From M3007 sp031425155 (GTDB lineage: Bacteria > Bacteroidota > Bacteroidia > Chitinophagales > Saprospiraceae), in NCBI GenBank assembly GCA_031425155.1, contig JANPIV010000041.1:62001-126000 (forward strand): a DNA stretch of 64,000 bases, given 5' to 3'. A program made the translations under genes and the position numbers. This document shows positions 45,290-54,089 of the stretch, one piece after another. The notes beneath the pieces were generated by a model. That model was not told the origin of the DNA. It saw only the letters and a list, made by a program, of their open reading frames with translations, and searched no databases. How positions within the stretch are numbered: position 1 is the stretch's first letter; the number at the start of each line of letters is the position of its first letter.

Positions 45290-47785
45290 ATGAAAGGAAT
45301 TAAACAATTCCCTCCTATTCTATTTTTACTGGCTCTGTTCTCTTTTGGGGCAGCGGCCCAGACGGTCAATTCCGTGAGTATTGGCCCTAATCAGTACAAT
45401 TGCAATAGCCTGCTGACGGCTACTATTCAGGGCGTGTTGCCTAATCCCTGTGTCAGTGTAAATGCTTCGGTCACTATCCAGGGCAATTACGTAAATGTTT
45501 ACCTGACGTTTGCCAATCAGCCGGGCGTCTGCGCACAGGTGATAACGCCTTTTACGCAAAACATTATCATTGGTACGCTGCCCATTGGCAACTATATTGT
45601 ACGCTGTTACAATGCCGGCACGAACACGCAAATGTTCAGCAACTACCAATTTACTGTTTCGTGTATAGGTTGTCAGCCGCCCAGTAGTAGCCATTTGTAT
45701 GCGACCAACATCACGTACAACAGTATTCGCATCAATTGTTATGCTATTACCGGAGTAACTTATTATCAATTCCTGTACCGTCGCGTAGGATACAGCACCT
45801 GGTATTCCACGCCGGCATCCAGCAATAATTACTGGAATATGAGTGGCCTGAGTAGCAATGCCAATTACGAATACTGCTGCCGCGTCTATTGCAATGGAGC
45901 CTGGACGGCCTATTCGCCTACGCAGTATTGCAGTACGCCTAATCAGCAACCGGCAGGCAATAACTGCAATAATGCTGTTTTGCTGAGCTGTGGCATCACT
46001 TATAGCGGCTCTAATAATACAGGCAGCTACAACTTCTCCAATTACTCTTTCCCGAATGGGGCACAGTTTGCGAACATGACCGGATCGGAAGCATTTTACC
46101 GTTTTACGGTGACTAATACTTCCAATGTAACTATCAATCTGACCAGTATTTCGCAAAACCTGCGCGTGTTTTTAATGAGCAATTGCGGTCCTACCTGCAA
46201 TACCACCAGCGGCATGGGTTATAGCAGCCCCATCAATGGCGGCCAGCAAATGACGATGAATAATCTGGCGCCCGGCACTTACACGATCATTGTAGATGGA
46301 TGGCAAGGCAGTAGTTGCAACTATAATATTTTAGTGCAATGCACGGCTGTAGTGATCTGTAATCCTCCGACGGTGAGCCAGTGCTACGCTACCAATGTGA
46401 CTTCCAATTCCCTCCGGCTCAATTGTTCGGCTCCGGGGTCTTACTATGACTGGTCTTATCGGGCACCGGGTGGCAACTGGATAGACCTGCCCAGTTCGAG
46501 CCTGAATTATATTGACATTACTGGCCTGCTGCCCGGCGTAACTTATCAATTCGTCGCGGCGGTGCGTTGCAATACCGTATGGAGTTACTGGTCGTCTATT
46601 TGCTACTGCACCACGCTGCCTAATAATGCGCCTTATGATTGCAGCAATGCTCCGGTAGTTACTTGCGGCAACTCTTACACGGGCAACAATGCCAGCAGCG
46701 GCTATCATTACGGGAGTTACACCTATAATGGGCAGACCACTGTGGAGTCCGGACCGGAAGCCGTGTATAAGTTTACGGTTGCCGCCAATACTTCTTTTAC
46801 GATTAATGTAAGCGGTCTTTCGGCCGATCTTGACCTGTTCCTGCTGAGCAGTTGTAATGGTAATAATGCCGTGGTAGCACAAAGTGGTAATGATAATGCA
46901 AACAGTGAAAGCATTACCAGGAGCAACCTGCCTGCCGGTACTTACTATATTGTTATAGATGGCTGGAATGGCGCGATCAGTAATTTCCTGCTGAGCATCA
47001 TCTGTAATAATAATACGCCTACTTGTTATAACGACGAGCCTTGCAACGCACAGGTATTGTCCTGCTATAATACTTGTACGTGGACTAGTACTTCTAATGT
47101 TAGTTCTACGCTGACCACCAACCCTATTTCGGTAGGCGGCTGTAATAGCACGGGTATGCAGGATGTCTGGTACGCGGTGCAAATGCCCGCTACGGGCCGG
47201 ATGCGCGTTTCTACCGGCGCTGGCACCATGACCAATGGCGTAATGGGCATTTATGGTGGTTCCTCCTGTTCTTATCTGAACTGTTATGGCTGTGTGGACA
47301 ATGCCAATGGTGGGCTCATGCCCGATGTCGTCATCACTGGTAGCGCAGGTGTCTGGATTTATCTGCGTATCTGGGGTTACGGCGGTTCGGTGGGCACGTT
47401 CAGCATTTGTGTCACTATTCTTAGTAATGGCGGCAACTTGCAGGCTGCCGACGACGATGCACCTGTTTTTGATATAAATGCTATCAGCGACCGGGAAAAT
47501 GAAAAAACAGAAGCCGTGCCTGCAGTGGGACGATTCTCGCTGCAAGTGTTCCCGGTGCCTGCGCAAGACGAAGTCAACTTCTCCGCTGCACTGCCCGTAG
47601 ATCAGGAGGCCAATATCCGGGTGTTTGATCTGAACGGTCGCCTGGTGAAAGAAATGACCGGCCTGCAAAGTGTGAACGGTACGCTCCTGGAAAAGATGGA
47701 AGTCGGCGCATTGCCCGCAGGCTTGTACATCGTCAAGGTTCGCTCCGGGGAAGTGGAACTCAGCAGCAAATTCTCCAAAATGTAA
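45290..47785 (+). CDS. Secreted T9SS type A cargo with Fn3 and PPC repeats (831 aa)
   Basis: ATG 45290 starts a signal peptide (MKGIKQFPPILFLLALFSFGAAAQ); an upstream in-frame start is rejected for that reason. After a beta-rich first part come Fn3-like (about 135-215), PPC-like (about 222-350), Fn3-like (about 360-445), PPC-like (about 448-575) and a third PPC-like domain (about 580-715). The pattern NN-x-AVLLSCG / NLPAGTYYIVIDGWNG recurs. The closing 75 residues form a type IX secretion type A sorting domain with LPAGLYIVKVRSG. Very rich in Asn, Ser, Tyr and Cys. Probably surface exposed, adhesive or glycan-binding. Confidence 0.88.
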   Translation: MKGIKQFPPILFLLALFSFGAAAQTVNSVSIGPNQYNCNSLLTATIQGVLPNPCVSVNASVTIQGNYVNVYLTFANQPGVCAQVITPFTQNIIIGTLPIGNYIVRCYNAGTNTQMFSNYQFTVSCIGCQPPSSSHLYATNITYNSIRINCYAITGVTYYQFLYRRVGYSTWYSTPASSNNYWNMSGLSSNANYEYCCRVYCNGAWTAYSPTQYCSTPNQQPAGNNCNNAVLLSCGITYSGSNNTGSYNFSNYSFPNGAQFANMTGSEAFYRFTVTNTSNVTINLTSISQNLRVFLMSNCGPTCNTTSGMGYSSPINGGQQMTMNNLAPGTYTIIVDGWQGSSCNYNILVQCTAVVICNPPTVSQCYATNVTSNSLRLNCSAPGSYYDWSYRAPGGNWIDLPSSSLNYIDITGLLPGVTYQFVAAVRCNTVWSYWSSICYCTTLPNNAPYDCSNAPVVTCGNSYTGNNASSGYHYGSYTYNGQTTVESGPEAVYKFTVAANTSFTINVSGLSADLDLFLLSSCNGNNAVVAQSGNDNANSESITRSNLPAGTYYIVIDGWNGAISNFLLSIICNNNTPTCYNDEPCNAQVLSCYNTCTWTSTSNVSSTLTTNPISVGGCNSTGMQDVWYAVQMPATGRMRVSTGAGTMTNGVMGIYGGSSCSYLNCYGCVDNANGGLMPDVVITGSAGVWIYLRIWGYGGSVGTFSICVTILSNGGNLQAADDDAPVFDINAISDRENEKTEAVPAVGRFSLQVFPVPAQDEVNFSAALPVDQEANIRVFDLNGRLVKEMTGLQSVNGTLLEKMEVGALPAGLYIVKVRSGEVELSSKFSKM

Positions 47786-47825
47786 GTGCTGCAATAGCAG
47801 ATAAATTCTGGTCTGCACATTACCT

Positions 47826-47871
47826 GGCTGCCTCGGAAGGATAAACCATCCTTTTGAGGCAGCCTTTTTTT
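47826..47871 (+). terminator. Rho-independent terminator after the T9SS cargo gene
   Basis: GGCTGCCTC (47826-47834) pairs perfectly with GAGGCAGCC (47856-47864), with an inner AAGGAT/ATCCTT stem, and is followed by seven T. It starts 40 bases after the stop codon. Confidence 0.9.
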
Positions 47872-48200
47872 GCCTGGAATTGGCCTTGGGAAGGGAGCAT
47901 TGGTTGTAAAATGGTTTACGGATTATCCCACATTATGAGCATTTTTTACCTCAATGTAGAATTGTCAACAGTTGAGGCAATTTGTTATAGTTTTCCTAAT
48001 GAAAACTATACTGGTACAAGAAATTTAATTCAATAGGTTGATTACGTGCTCTTTAATTATTTTATAATTTTATTTTATTCCTTATTGCCAAATTCGTAAT
48101 CTGCCTTGGCCCGACTTTTTGCAAGGCAATAGAGAAACACGTAAATTCCTCCGCTGCAAAATTGCGGTGGCCATTCATTCCACATTAAAAACACACAGTT
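47872..48200. other. Intergenic region with hairpin before the OmpA gene
   Basis: Contains a perfect 10-base-pair hairpin, TATAGTTTTC (47986-47995) and GAAAACTATA (48001-48010) around CTAAT, and a smaller CCTCAA/TTGAGG pair just upstream (47949-47977). No gene or clear promoter box is seen. The hairpin may be part of the OmpA leader. Confidence 0.4.
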
Positions 48201-48875
48201 ATGAACACGATGAAAAATCTCTTTACCTGCCTGTTGATTGGCGGTGTATTACTTGCTGGTTGCAAGTCTATGAATAAAACTCAGAAAGGTGCTGCCATTG
48301 GTACAGGTAGTGGTGCCGCAGTTGGTGCCGCCATCGGTAAAGCATCAGGCAACACCGCTATGGGTGCTATTCTCGGTGCCACAGTAGGTGGCGTCACTGG
48401 TGCCCTGATCGGGCGTAAAATGGATAAACAAGCCGAAGCTATGAAGAGCTCCGTACCAGATGCTAAAATAGAACGCGTAGGGGAGGGCTTTGTAGTAGAA
48501 TTCAGCGATAAAATCCTCTTCGGTCTGGATAAATCTGATCTGAATGCAGAAGCCAAACGCAGTCTGGATAAAATGATCACGGTACTGAATGATTATCCCG
48601 ACACGAACATAGAAGTGCAAGGCCACACCGATAGCAAAGGCACGGACGATTATAATGAAAAGTTGTCGCGTCGCCGGGCAGATTCCGTAGTTGGCTACCT
48701 GCGTACCAAAGGTGTTTCCAGTTCGCGCCTTTCTACCAAAGCCTACGGCGAATTGGCCCCTAAATATACCAACGATACCGAAGATGGTGCTTCGCAAAAT
48801 CGCCGGGTAGAATTCCTGGTCTATGCCAATGAAAAGATGAAAGCCGAAGCGCGCAAAGAGGCCGGTGGAAAATAA
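48201..48875 (+). CDS. OmpA-family outer-membrane lipoprotein with glycine zipper
   Basis: 224 residues: a lipoprotein signal with lipobox LLAGC (Cys21), a glycine-zipper stretch GAAIGTGSGAAVGAAIG...GAILGATVGGVTGALIG (about 30-70), and a C-terminal OmpA peptidoglycan-binding domain with FGLDKSDLN, VQGHTDSKGTDDYNEKLSRRRADSV and NRRVEFLV. It anchors the outer membrane to peptidoglycan and is similar to the E. coli YiaD type. It ends in a charged Lys/Glu tail. Confidence 0.93.
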   Translation: MNTMKNLFTCLLIGGVLLAGCKSMNKTQKGAAIGTGSGAAVGAAIGKASGNTAMGAILGATVGGVTGALIGRKMDKQAEAMKSSVPDAKIERVGEGFVVEFSDKILFGLDKSDLNAEAKRSLDKMITVLNDYPDTNIEVQGHTDSKGTDDYNEKLSRRRADSVVGYLRTKGVSSSRLSTKAYGELAPKYTNDTEDGASQNRRVEFLVYANEKMKAEARKEAGGK

Positions 48876-48935
48876 TTAATAACAAACTAGTTGGAAGGTA
48901 CTATAAAATTACTTATCCAATCTTAGTCATCTAAG

Positions 48936-48971
48936 AAGCCGCCCGTAGCCTATGCTATGGGTGGCTTTTTT
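48936..48971 (+). terminator. Terminator after the OmpA gene
   Basis: AAGCCGCCCGTAGC (48936-48949) pairs with GCTATGGGTGGCTT (48954-48967) through 14 positions including two G-T pairs, with a CTAT loop and a run of T to 48971. Confidence 0.85.
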
Positions 48972-49025
48972 GTTGGTACTTAAATATTTATTGACAAAAT
49001 TGCACAGGCAATCTCTTCGCTTTTT

Positions 49026-49033
49026 TATGTTTG
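49026..49033 (+). promoter_or_regulatory. Bacteroidota -7 promoter box (TATGTTTG) of second receiver gene
   Basis: TATGTTTG matches TAnnTTTG. A TTG at 49000-49002 is the nearest -33 candidate, 23 bases upstream. Transcription would start near 49040, giving about 25 bases of leader to ATG 49066 and excluding earlier in-frame starts. The 13 bases 49025-49037 are identical to those before the first receiver gene. Confidence 0.5.
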
Positions 49034-49065
49034 CGCGTAAACATAAATTAATTTCAATTTTTTCA

Positions 49066-49473
49066 ATGACCGACCGCCTACATATTTTAATGGTAGAAGA
49101 TGATGAGGATGACGTTGATCTGCTACAAGAGGCACTAAAAGAATATGGTGTGCTATTCACCATAAATTTACTGGTTAAAGGCGATCAGGTGCTGCCGTAT
49201 TTAGAAGAATGTGAAACTTTGCCCGATGTCATTATTCTGGACCTGAATCTGCCGCGTATGCACGGTACGGAAATACTGCAGCTGATCAAGAAATCGCCAG
49301 CGTTTCAGCATATTCCCGTAGTGATCCTGACTACTTCTTCGGCAGTAGAAGAAAAGAACTTCTGCCAGCGTGCAGGCGCACATGGTTTTCTGACCAAACC
49401 TGTTTCCTTACAGGGATTTGAAGCGGTTACCAGAACCATTGTACAAGCGGCTATGGAGCCGAAGAAAAAATAA
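49066..49473 (+). CDS. Single-domain response regulator (Rcp1/CheY-like), 135 aa
   Basis: Receiver with acidic pocket EDDEDD (11-16), phospho-acceptor Asp59 in ILDLNLPRMHG, TTSS at 89-92 and Lys111 in LTKP. Clearly paralogous to the receiver at 4383-4778 along its whole length, including GF-x-AVTR near the C-terminus, and ends in PKKK. No kinase adjoins it, so its partner may be the CheB-CheR kinase at 593-4246 or one outside the window. Confidence 0.92.
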   Translation: MTDRLHILMVEDDEDDVDLLQEALKEYGVLFTINLLVKGDQVLPYLEECETLPDVIILDLNLPRMHGTEILQLIKKSPAFQHIPVVILTTSSAVEEKNFCQRAGAHGFLTKPVSLQGFEAVTRTIVQAAMEPKKK

Positions 49474-49492
49474 GACGCAGGGGGATCAATTT

Positions 49493-50026
49493 TCACAACT
49501 GCCCGCTAATCACATCGCGGGCGTACAAAGTCAGCGGTTTCCAGTATTTGGAAGTAGTAATATTATCCACGATCACGCCCCGGCTATTAGTACTATGAAT
49601 GCAATAAATGCCTGATTTATTCCGCTCCACCACCATCGCCACGTGCTGAATATGGTTCTTTTCCCCGAAAATAACCAGGTCGCCCGGCTGCACTTTATCC
49701 AATGGGATTGGCACGCCTTGTTTGGCCTGTTCCGCCGAAGCAGGCGATAATTTGATCTTGAATTCCTTCATCACGTAACTGGTCAGTCCCGAACAATCGA
49801 AACCCGTTTTCGGGCTGGTACCGGCATAGTGGTATTCCGCGCCGATCTGTCGCTTGGCATAGTCCACGATGTTCTGCCGCTTCTTCATCTCCGCAGAGCT
49901 ATATACGGGCTTGGAAGAGTTGGGCGCAGACTTATTACCACTGCTCGATTTCGCGATAGAACAGGCTTCGGCAATGATAATCGTCATGCACAAACTAATC
50001 AGCAAAGAGTGGGTTGCTGCTTTCAT
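49493..50026 (-). CDS. NlpC/P60 (C40) cell-wall peptidase, probable lipoprotein
   Basis: 177 residues. The signal peptide ends with AEAC (Cys22), a likely lipidation site. The NlpC/P60 domain (about 52-170) has the catalytic Cys in TGFDCSGLTSYV, His in HIQHVAMVVE and a third polar residue in CIHSTNSRG. It would cleave peptide stems of peptidoglycan at the envelope. It converges on the receiver gene with a 19-base gap. Confidence 0.92.
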   Translation of the reverse strand: MKAATHSLLISLCMTIIIAEACSIAKSSSGNKSAPNSSKPVYSSAEMKKRQNIVDYAKRQIGAEYHYAGTSPKTGFDCSGLTSYVMKEFKIKLSPASAEQAKQGVPIPLDKVQPGDLVIFGEKNHIQHVAMVVERNKSGIYCIHSTNSRGVIVDNITTSKYWKPLTLYARDVISGQL

Positions 50027-50086
50027 TACGTGTATTTTTATTACATAACTTCAAATCCGCTCCGGCCCACTGCTTTTTGCGCACTT

Positions 50087-50551
50087 TTAATTTTTTTTAA
50101 CAAGCCGCGCCTCGGTCATCATGCCTGTCAGCGCGGCAAAACGACCCTTGAAAAGCAGCGTATCCAGCGAAAAACGCCCCGGCCCCAACAGGAAAATAGC
50201 AGCGTACACCGAGAAATACAGCAATGGTAACTCCTTGTCCGTCAATGGATTACTCCAATTCACCGAAAAAGCCGCCACCGCCATCGTCACCAGCAACGGG
50301 ATCAGAGCCAGCCGCGTGAATAAACCCAGCAGCACCAGCACCGAGCAAATGGCCTCAGCGAACACCACGAAGTAGTAGGAAGCCGCCGAACCCAGCCCCA
50401 CCGCGTCGGGGAAACTGTCGGGGTCCTCCGAAAAAAGGGTGAGTTTCATCGAACCGTGATTGTACACCATGAGGCTACAAAAGACGATACGCAGCAACAG
50501 CGCCGCCCAATCCATCGAAAGGGAAGCGGGATAAAGTAATTTCCGCAACAT
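50087..50551 (-). CDS. DoxX-family membrane protein
   Basis: 154 residues with four hydrophobic helices (about 15-32, 58-80, 82-100, 108-125). The N-terminal LLRIVFCSLMVYNHGSMKL and the middle FAEAICSVLVLLGLFTRLALIPL match DoxX proteins. These inner-membrane proteins are linked to thiosulfate/quinone or redox homeostasis in some species, but the role here is not known. It lies head-behind the TonB receptor gene on the same strand, 92 bases away. Confidence 0.88.
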   Translation of the reverse strand: MLRKLLYPASLSMDWAALLLRIVFCSLMVYNHGSMKLTLFSEDPDSFPDAVGLGSAASYYFVVFAEAICSVLVLLGLFTRLALIPLLVTMAVAAFSVNWSNPLTDKELPLLYFSVYAAIFLLGPGRFSLDTLLFKGRFAALTGMMTEARLVKKN

Positions 50552-50643
50552 AAGGTAGGCGTTTGGTTAAGACCAGGCAAGTTTACAGAAAAACCCGCAA
50601 TTATGCTACAAAATTCTGTCTGGTAAGGGACGTTCTTTGGTAT

Positions 50644-52884
50644 TTATATTTTCCACCGCACCCCCACCAACGCCCGCTGCCGCTGAATCGGTGCATAATT
50701 ATACGCCGGATCGAACGTGTGGCCATAGGGATTATCCACCCCCACATTTTTATTGAAAGGATCGAACGCGCGCAGAATGACCTCCTCGCGGGGATAAAAG
50801 CCAAGCAGGTTTTTTATGCCGACATACACTTCCAGGTTTTTTTTGAAAACCCTGGTAATCTGCACATTATGAATGGCAAACCAGGGCGATTGCTCCGGTC
50901 GTGGGTCATTGGGCAGTATGGGTAGGTGCATTGGTCCATTCCAGTTACCCGTGTAATCTATGGTCAGCCCCCAGGCCGGGATCGGGTAAGTAACCGTCCA
51001 AGTGCCGGAAAAAGGCGGGGCAAACAACTGCGGCAGCCTTTCTGCATTTTCTATCCGATACACATCCATCGCCGTCGCTCCGGCAATGATTTTCAAACCG
51101 TTGAGAAAGTTGAAATCCAGATTCACCGTCGCCCCGGACGATACGGCGTGGCCATCGAGATTTTTATAGATGATCTTGCGCGGATCGGTGTTATAATCCG
51201 GCAGAATCTGGTTCGTAAAATACGTGTAAAACAGCGACGCATCCAGCGCGATAAAGCCCGCCCGGCGCGGATAGAACTTGCACACATAGTTCACATTAGC
51301 ATTCCAGGAGCGTTCTGGCAGCAGATTTTCGGCAGTTACCACTTCCCGCGCGCCCGTGAGTGCCGCGTGGTCTTCGGTGAATACATTGGCCACCCGGTAG
51401 CCCGATCCGGTGGTGAGCCGCAGGATATTCTGGGCCGAAAAGGAATGTTTATAACTCAAACGCGGCGTGAAAATGCTGCCGTGGACCGAGTTGTAATCGT
51501 AACGCAGACCCGCCAGCAGGATGCTCCGTGCATTCAACGCGATTTCATCCTGCACAAATACACCCGGCAGCCACACGTGCGAGGGCAAGTTCCCGGAAGC
51601 ATCCGGCGAAGCCGTGGCGGGCGTATTATCATCGTAGCGGGTGTAGCGCAGGGCCGCACCCATGAGCAAATCCTGGTTTTTGCCGGGTGCCAACCGCGTG
51701 GTCAACTGGCCAAAACCAACCTGCTGATTCGCCAGCAGCACCGTCGTGCCATACACCGAATTCTGGTCGTGTATATTGTAAGAATAATCCAGCGTGATGG
51801 GGTGACCCACCGGCAAATGCTGCCGCCCCAATAGTTCAAAGCGATTGGTATAAACGCTCTCGCCATACACGCTGTCGGTGCCGCGCCATTGGGGTGCCCA
51901 GTTCAGTTGGCCGCCCCAGCGATTCTCATACACATAGCGCAGTGCCACCGAAGAGGCCCGTTCGCGGCTCCCCGTAAAACTCCATTTATTGAACACCGAC
52001 ACCCGATCCTGCTGTGGAATGTCGGTAAAATTATCATGGTTGATGTCCAGTAACTCATTGAAACGGAAATAGTTAGCCCCGACCAGTGTACTCACCCGTT
52101 TTCTGGCCCTCGAAAAAGCCACGTCCACATTGGTCTCGCCAATCGAAGTGCCAAAACCATCCACGAAAAAGCGTGGTGCCGTCAGCGGACTTTTGGTAAT
52201 AATGTTGATCAAACCACCGACGGCCTCCGAGCCATACAATGTCGAGGCCGGACCTTTCACTACCTCAATGCGCTCCACAATACCATTCGGAATGCCGCTC
52301 AATCCATACACCGTGGCCAGCCCGCTCACAATCGGCATCCCGTCAATCGTGATCATCGTGTACGGCCCTTCCATGCCGTTGATGTGAATATCGCCGGTGT
52401 TGCAGACGTTGCAATTCAGTTGCGGGCGCACCCCGTTGACCATCCCGACCGCCTCAAAAAAACTGGGCGAGGCACTTTTTTGGAAAAAACGTGGCGTATA
52501 AACCTCCACCGGAATGGGCGAAACCTCCTTCATCACCTCTTTCATCGTGCCGGTCACCACCACCCCGGAAAGCAGGTTATCCGCTGGTTCCAACAAAATC
52601 AGCAGGTCTTTTTCATTGGCAGAAACCTGGTTCGTCCAGGTCCGGTAACCGATGCAGGCCGCCGTTAGCGTCACTTTGGCAGTCGGCAGCACCAGACTGA
52701 AATAACCGAGGGTGTCAGTCATCGTACCCGCCTTTTTTTCATTTACTACCGTCGAAATAGTGGCCGCCAGCACCGGCTCGCGGGTGAGCGCATCCAGCAC
52801 CTGGCCGCTTATTTGGTTGGCCTGCTGGGCAGAAACAATGCCTGCCAAAATTTGTAACAAACTGATAGTCAATATTTTTTTCAT
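50644..52884 (-). CDS. TonB-dependent receptor with regulatory-like N-terminal domain (746 aa)
   Basis: The start at 52884 gives a signal peptide (MKKILTISLLQILAGIVSAQ); the longer in-frame start would put residues before it. A carboxypeptidase-regulatory-like beta domain (about 25-100) precedes the plug (about 115-235), which holds GVRPQLNCNVCNTGDI with a Cys-x2-Cys pair, then INGMEGPYTMITIDGMPIVSG and VKGPASTLYGSEAVGGLINII. The rest is the 22-strand barrel. It imports an unidentified ligand (metal chelate or cofactor) across the outer membrane. A TACCTTTG box upstream fits a Bacteroidota promoter. Confidence 0.93.
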   Translation of the reverse strand: MKKILTISLLQILAGIVSAQQANQISGQVLDALTREPVLAATISTVVNEKKAGTMTDTLGYFSLVLPTAKVTLTAACIGYRTWTNQVSANEKDLLILLEPADNLLSGVVVTGTMKEVMKEVSPIPVEVYTPRFFQKSASPSFFEAVGMVNGVRPQLNCNVCNTGDIHINGMEGPYTMITIDGMPIVSGLATVYGLSGIPNGIVERIEVVKGPASTLYGSEAVGGLINIITKSPLTAPRFFVDGFGTSIGETNVDVAFSRARKRVSTLVGANYFRFNELLDINHDNFTDIPQQDRVSVFNKWSFTGSRERASSVALRYVYENRWGGQLNWAPQWRGTDSVYGESVYTNRFELLGRQHLPVGHPITLDYSYNIHDQNSVYGTTVLLANQQVGFGQLTTRLAPGKNQDLLMGAALRYTRYDDNTPATASPDASGNLPSHVWLPGVFVQDEIALNARSILLAGLRYDYNSVHGSIFTPRLSYKHSFSAQNILRLTTGSGYRVANVFTEDHAALTGAREVVTAENLLPERSWNANVNYVCKFYPRRAGFIALDASLFYTYFTNQILPDYNTDPRKIIYKNLDGHAVSSGATVNLDFNFLNGLKIIAGATAMDVYRIENAERLPQLFAPPFSGTWTVTYPIPAWGLTIDYTGNWNGPMHLPILPNDPRPEQSPWFAIHNVQITRVFKKNLEVYVGIKNLLGFYPREEVILRAFDPFNKNVGVDNPYGHTFDPAYNYAPIQRQRALVGVRWKI

Positions 52885-52952
52885 AATTAAACGGCCTTTA
52901 TCGTTAAAACCAATGCTGGCGGACAAATATTTATGCCAGCCATAATTGAAGA

Positions 52953-52960
52953 CAAAGGTA
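52953..52960 (-). promoter_or_regulatory. Candidate -7 box (TACCTTTG) of the TonB receptor gene
   Basis: On the complement TACCTTTG matches TAnnTTTG, about 70 bases before the ATG at 52884. No good -33 is seen at the usual distance, so support is moderate to low. Confidence 0.35.
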
Positions 52961-53094
52961 GTTTAATAATGTTTTTAGATTAGACTAAAAATTTATTTTG
53001 GCAAATAAATATTTTTGCTGTGATATAGAAGGTATGGGAAATCATTTTGTAGGAATGTGTGAAAAATAAGTTAGTAATGGTGTCTTCGTGTTGA

Positions 53095-53216
53095 GTTGTC
53101 ATGTCGTAGAGAAACGGAGACATCCACACAAGCCAAGTTATTAGAAATGCCTTCATTAGGAAATTCCGGATTGCCTGGCTTGTGTGGATGTCTTCACTCC
53201 GTTGCGACATGACAAC
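53095..53216. repeat. Palindromic repeat, copy 1, before the NAD operon
   Basis: Imperfect inverted repeat of about 122 bases: the left arm begins GTTGTCATGTCG and runs to CACACAAGCCA (about 53095-53137); the right arm (about 53175-53216) is its complement, ending GCGACATGACAAC. The centre is unique. A second copy lies at 57519-57625 after the operon and a half copy at 59951-59980. It fills most of the 448-base gap between the TonB receptor and the regulator. A small MITE or REP-like element is likely. Confidence 0.75.
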
Positions 53217-53305
53217 CGAGAAGAACAGAACTTGACAAATTATTTTTTACACGTTCCGTAAGCAAGTTAATTTGACCTTACAGTCTTCCCCCAACTTCCC
53301 GTAAC

Positions 53306-53326
53306 TTTGCGTATAATTTACGCATT
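53306..53326 (+). promoter_or_regulatory. NrtR-type operator 1 at the regulator's own promoter
   Basis: A 21-base near-palindrome: TTTGCGTAT, three central bases, then TTACGCATT. It overlaps a -7 box TAACTTTG (53302-53309) and ends 6 bases before the GTG of the regulator gene. Binding here would block transcription of the regulator, so autoregulation is likely. Confidence 0.7.
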
Positions 53327-53332
53327 TGTCTC

Positions 53333-54025
53333 GTGTATCCGCAACAAAACATCAGAATAGCGGTAGATGCCATCGTTTTTGGCTACAGCCACCACCAGTT
53401 GCACGTCCTGCTGGTGCGCCAAAAGTATGGCCTGACGCAGGGACAATGGGCCCTGGTGGGCGGTTTTGTGCGCGATGAAGAATCCTTACAGACCGCTGTA
53501 GAGCGCGAACTACGTGAAGAAACGGGCCTGACTGTCAATTACTTAGAGCAACTATATACTTTCGGCGATGATATTCACCGCGACCCGCGAATGCGCGTAG
53601 TGTCGGTCGCTTACTTTGCGCTGGTCAACTCGACTGAACTGCGCCCTCAAGCCGATACGGATGCCGAAGAGGCCCATTGGTTTCCGATAGACCAGCTGCC
53701 CACGCTGGCCTACGATCATGCCCATATTTTGGAAGTGGCCCTTCAACGGCTCAAAAACAAACTCACTTATCAGCCCATCGGCTTCGATTTGTTGCCCGAA
53801 TACTTCCTGTTCTCTGATCTGGAAAATCTGTATTGCAGCATTCTGCAGCGGGAAATTGACCGCCGAAACTTCCGCAAAAAAATCCTCGGCTTTGGCTTTT
53901 TGGAAGAAACCAACCGAATATATAAAAAAAATGCTGGTCGCCCGGCTAAATTTTTCCGCTTTAATAAATTGAAATACAATCAGTTACAGAAACAGGGTTT
54001 TCTGTTTGAAATAAATTTTGCGTAA
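53333..54025 (+). CDS. nrtR: NrtR-type Nudix transcriptional regulator
   Basis: 230 residues. The N-terminal Nudix domain (about 5-140) has a complete Nudix box at 44-66 (pattern G-x5-E-x7-REL-x-EETGL), so hydrolase residues are intact, and the C-terminal part (about 150-228) is the winged-helix DNA-binding domain of the NrtR family (GFDLLPEYFLFSDLENLY; a basic region RDRRNFRKK-like). NrtR proteins repress NAD-synthesis genes and release DNA upon binding ADP-ribose or related compounds. Its stop codon lies inside the second operator. Other members of the wider family respond to sugars, but the downstream NAD genes support the NAD role. Confidence 0.9.
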   Translation: MYPQQNIRIAVDAIVFGYSHHQLHVLLVRQKYGLTQGQWALVGGFVRDEESLQTAVERELREETGLTVNYLEQLYTFGDDIHRDPRMRVVSVAYFALVNSTELRPQADTDAEEAHWFPIDQLPTLAYDHAHILEVALQRLKNKLTYQPIGFDLLPEYFLFSDLENLYCSILQREIDRRNFRKKILGFGFLEETNRIYKKNAGRPAKFFRFNKLKYNQLQKQGFLFEINFA

Positions 54026-54037
54026 ATTTTACGCAAA
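54017..54037 (+). promoter_or_regulatory. NrtR-type operator 2, perfect palindrome
   Basis: TTTGCGTAA, three bases, TTACGCAAA: nine perfect complementary pairs. It contains the regulator's stop codon. Its centre is 52 bases (about five DNA turns) from the centre of operator 3, so both sites face the same side of the helix, as in cooperative or looping repression. Confidence 0.75.
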
Positions 54038-54040
54038 CCC

Positions 54041-54072
54041 TTGCATTTTACATTTCTACCTATTTAACTTTG
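54041..54072 (+). promoter_or_regulatory. Promoter of the NAD salvage genes
   Basis: A -33 TTG (54041-54043) stands 21 bases before a -7 TAACTTTG (54065-54072), fitting the Bacteroidota consensus TTTG-N19-21-TAnnTTTG. It lies between operators 2 and 3, the latter overlapping the -7 box, so repression by NrtR is expected. Confidence 0.6.
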
Positions 54073-54089
54073 CGTAAAAATAACGCAAA
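54069..54089 (+). promoter_or_regulatory. NrtR-type operator 3, at the start codon of the Prs-like gene
   Basis: TTTGCGT, seven A/T bases, ACGCAAA (21 bases in all). It overlaps the -7 box upstream and its last A is the first base of the ATG at 54089. Confidence 0.7.

Noticed and set aside
46331..47818. 495-codon minus-strand reading frame opposite the T9SS cargo gene
   Set aside because: It mirrors the biased Asn/Ser/Tyr codon use of the real gene, has no signal or domain features, and the sense protein has a full signal peptide and T9SS domain.
50926..51834. 302-codon plus-strand reading frame in the TonB receptor gene
   Set aside because: Antisense to the receptor barrel; no family features.
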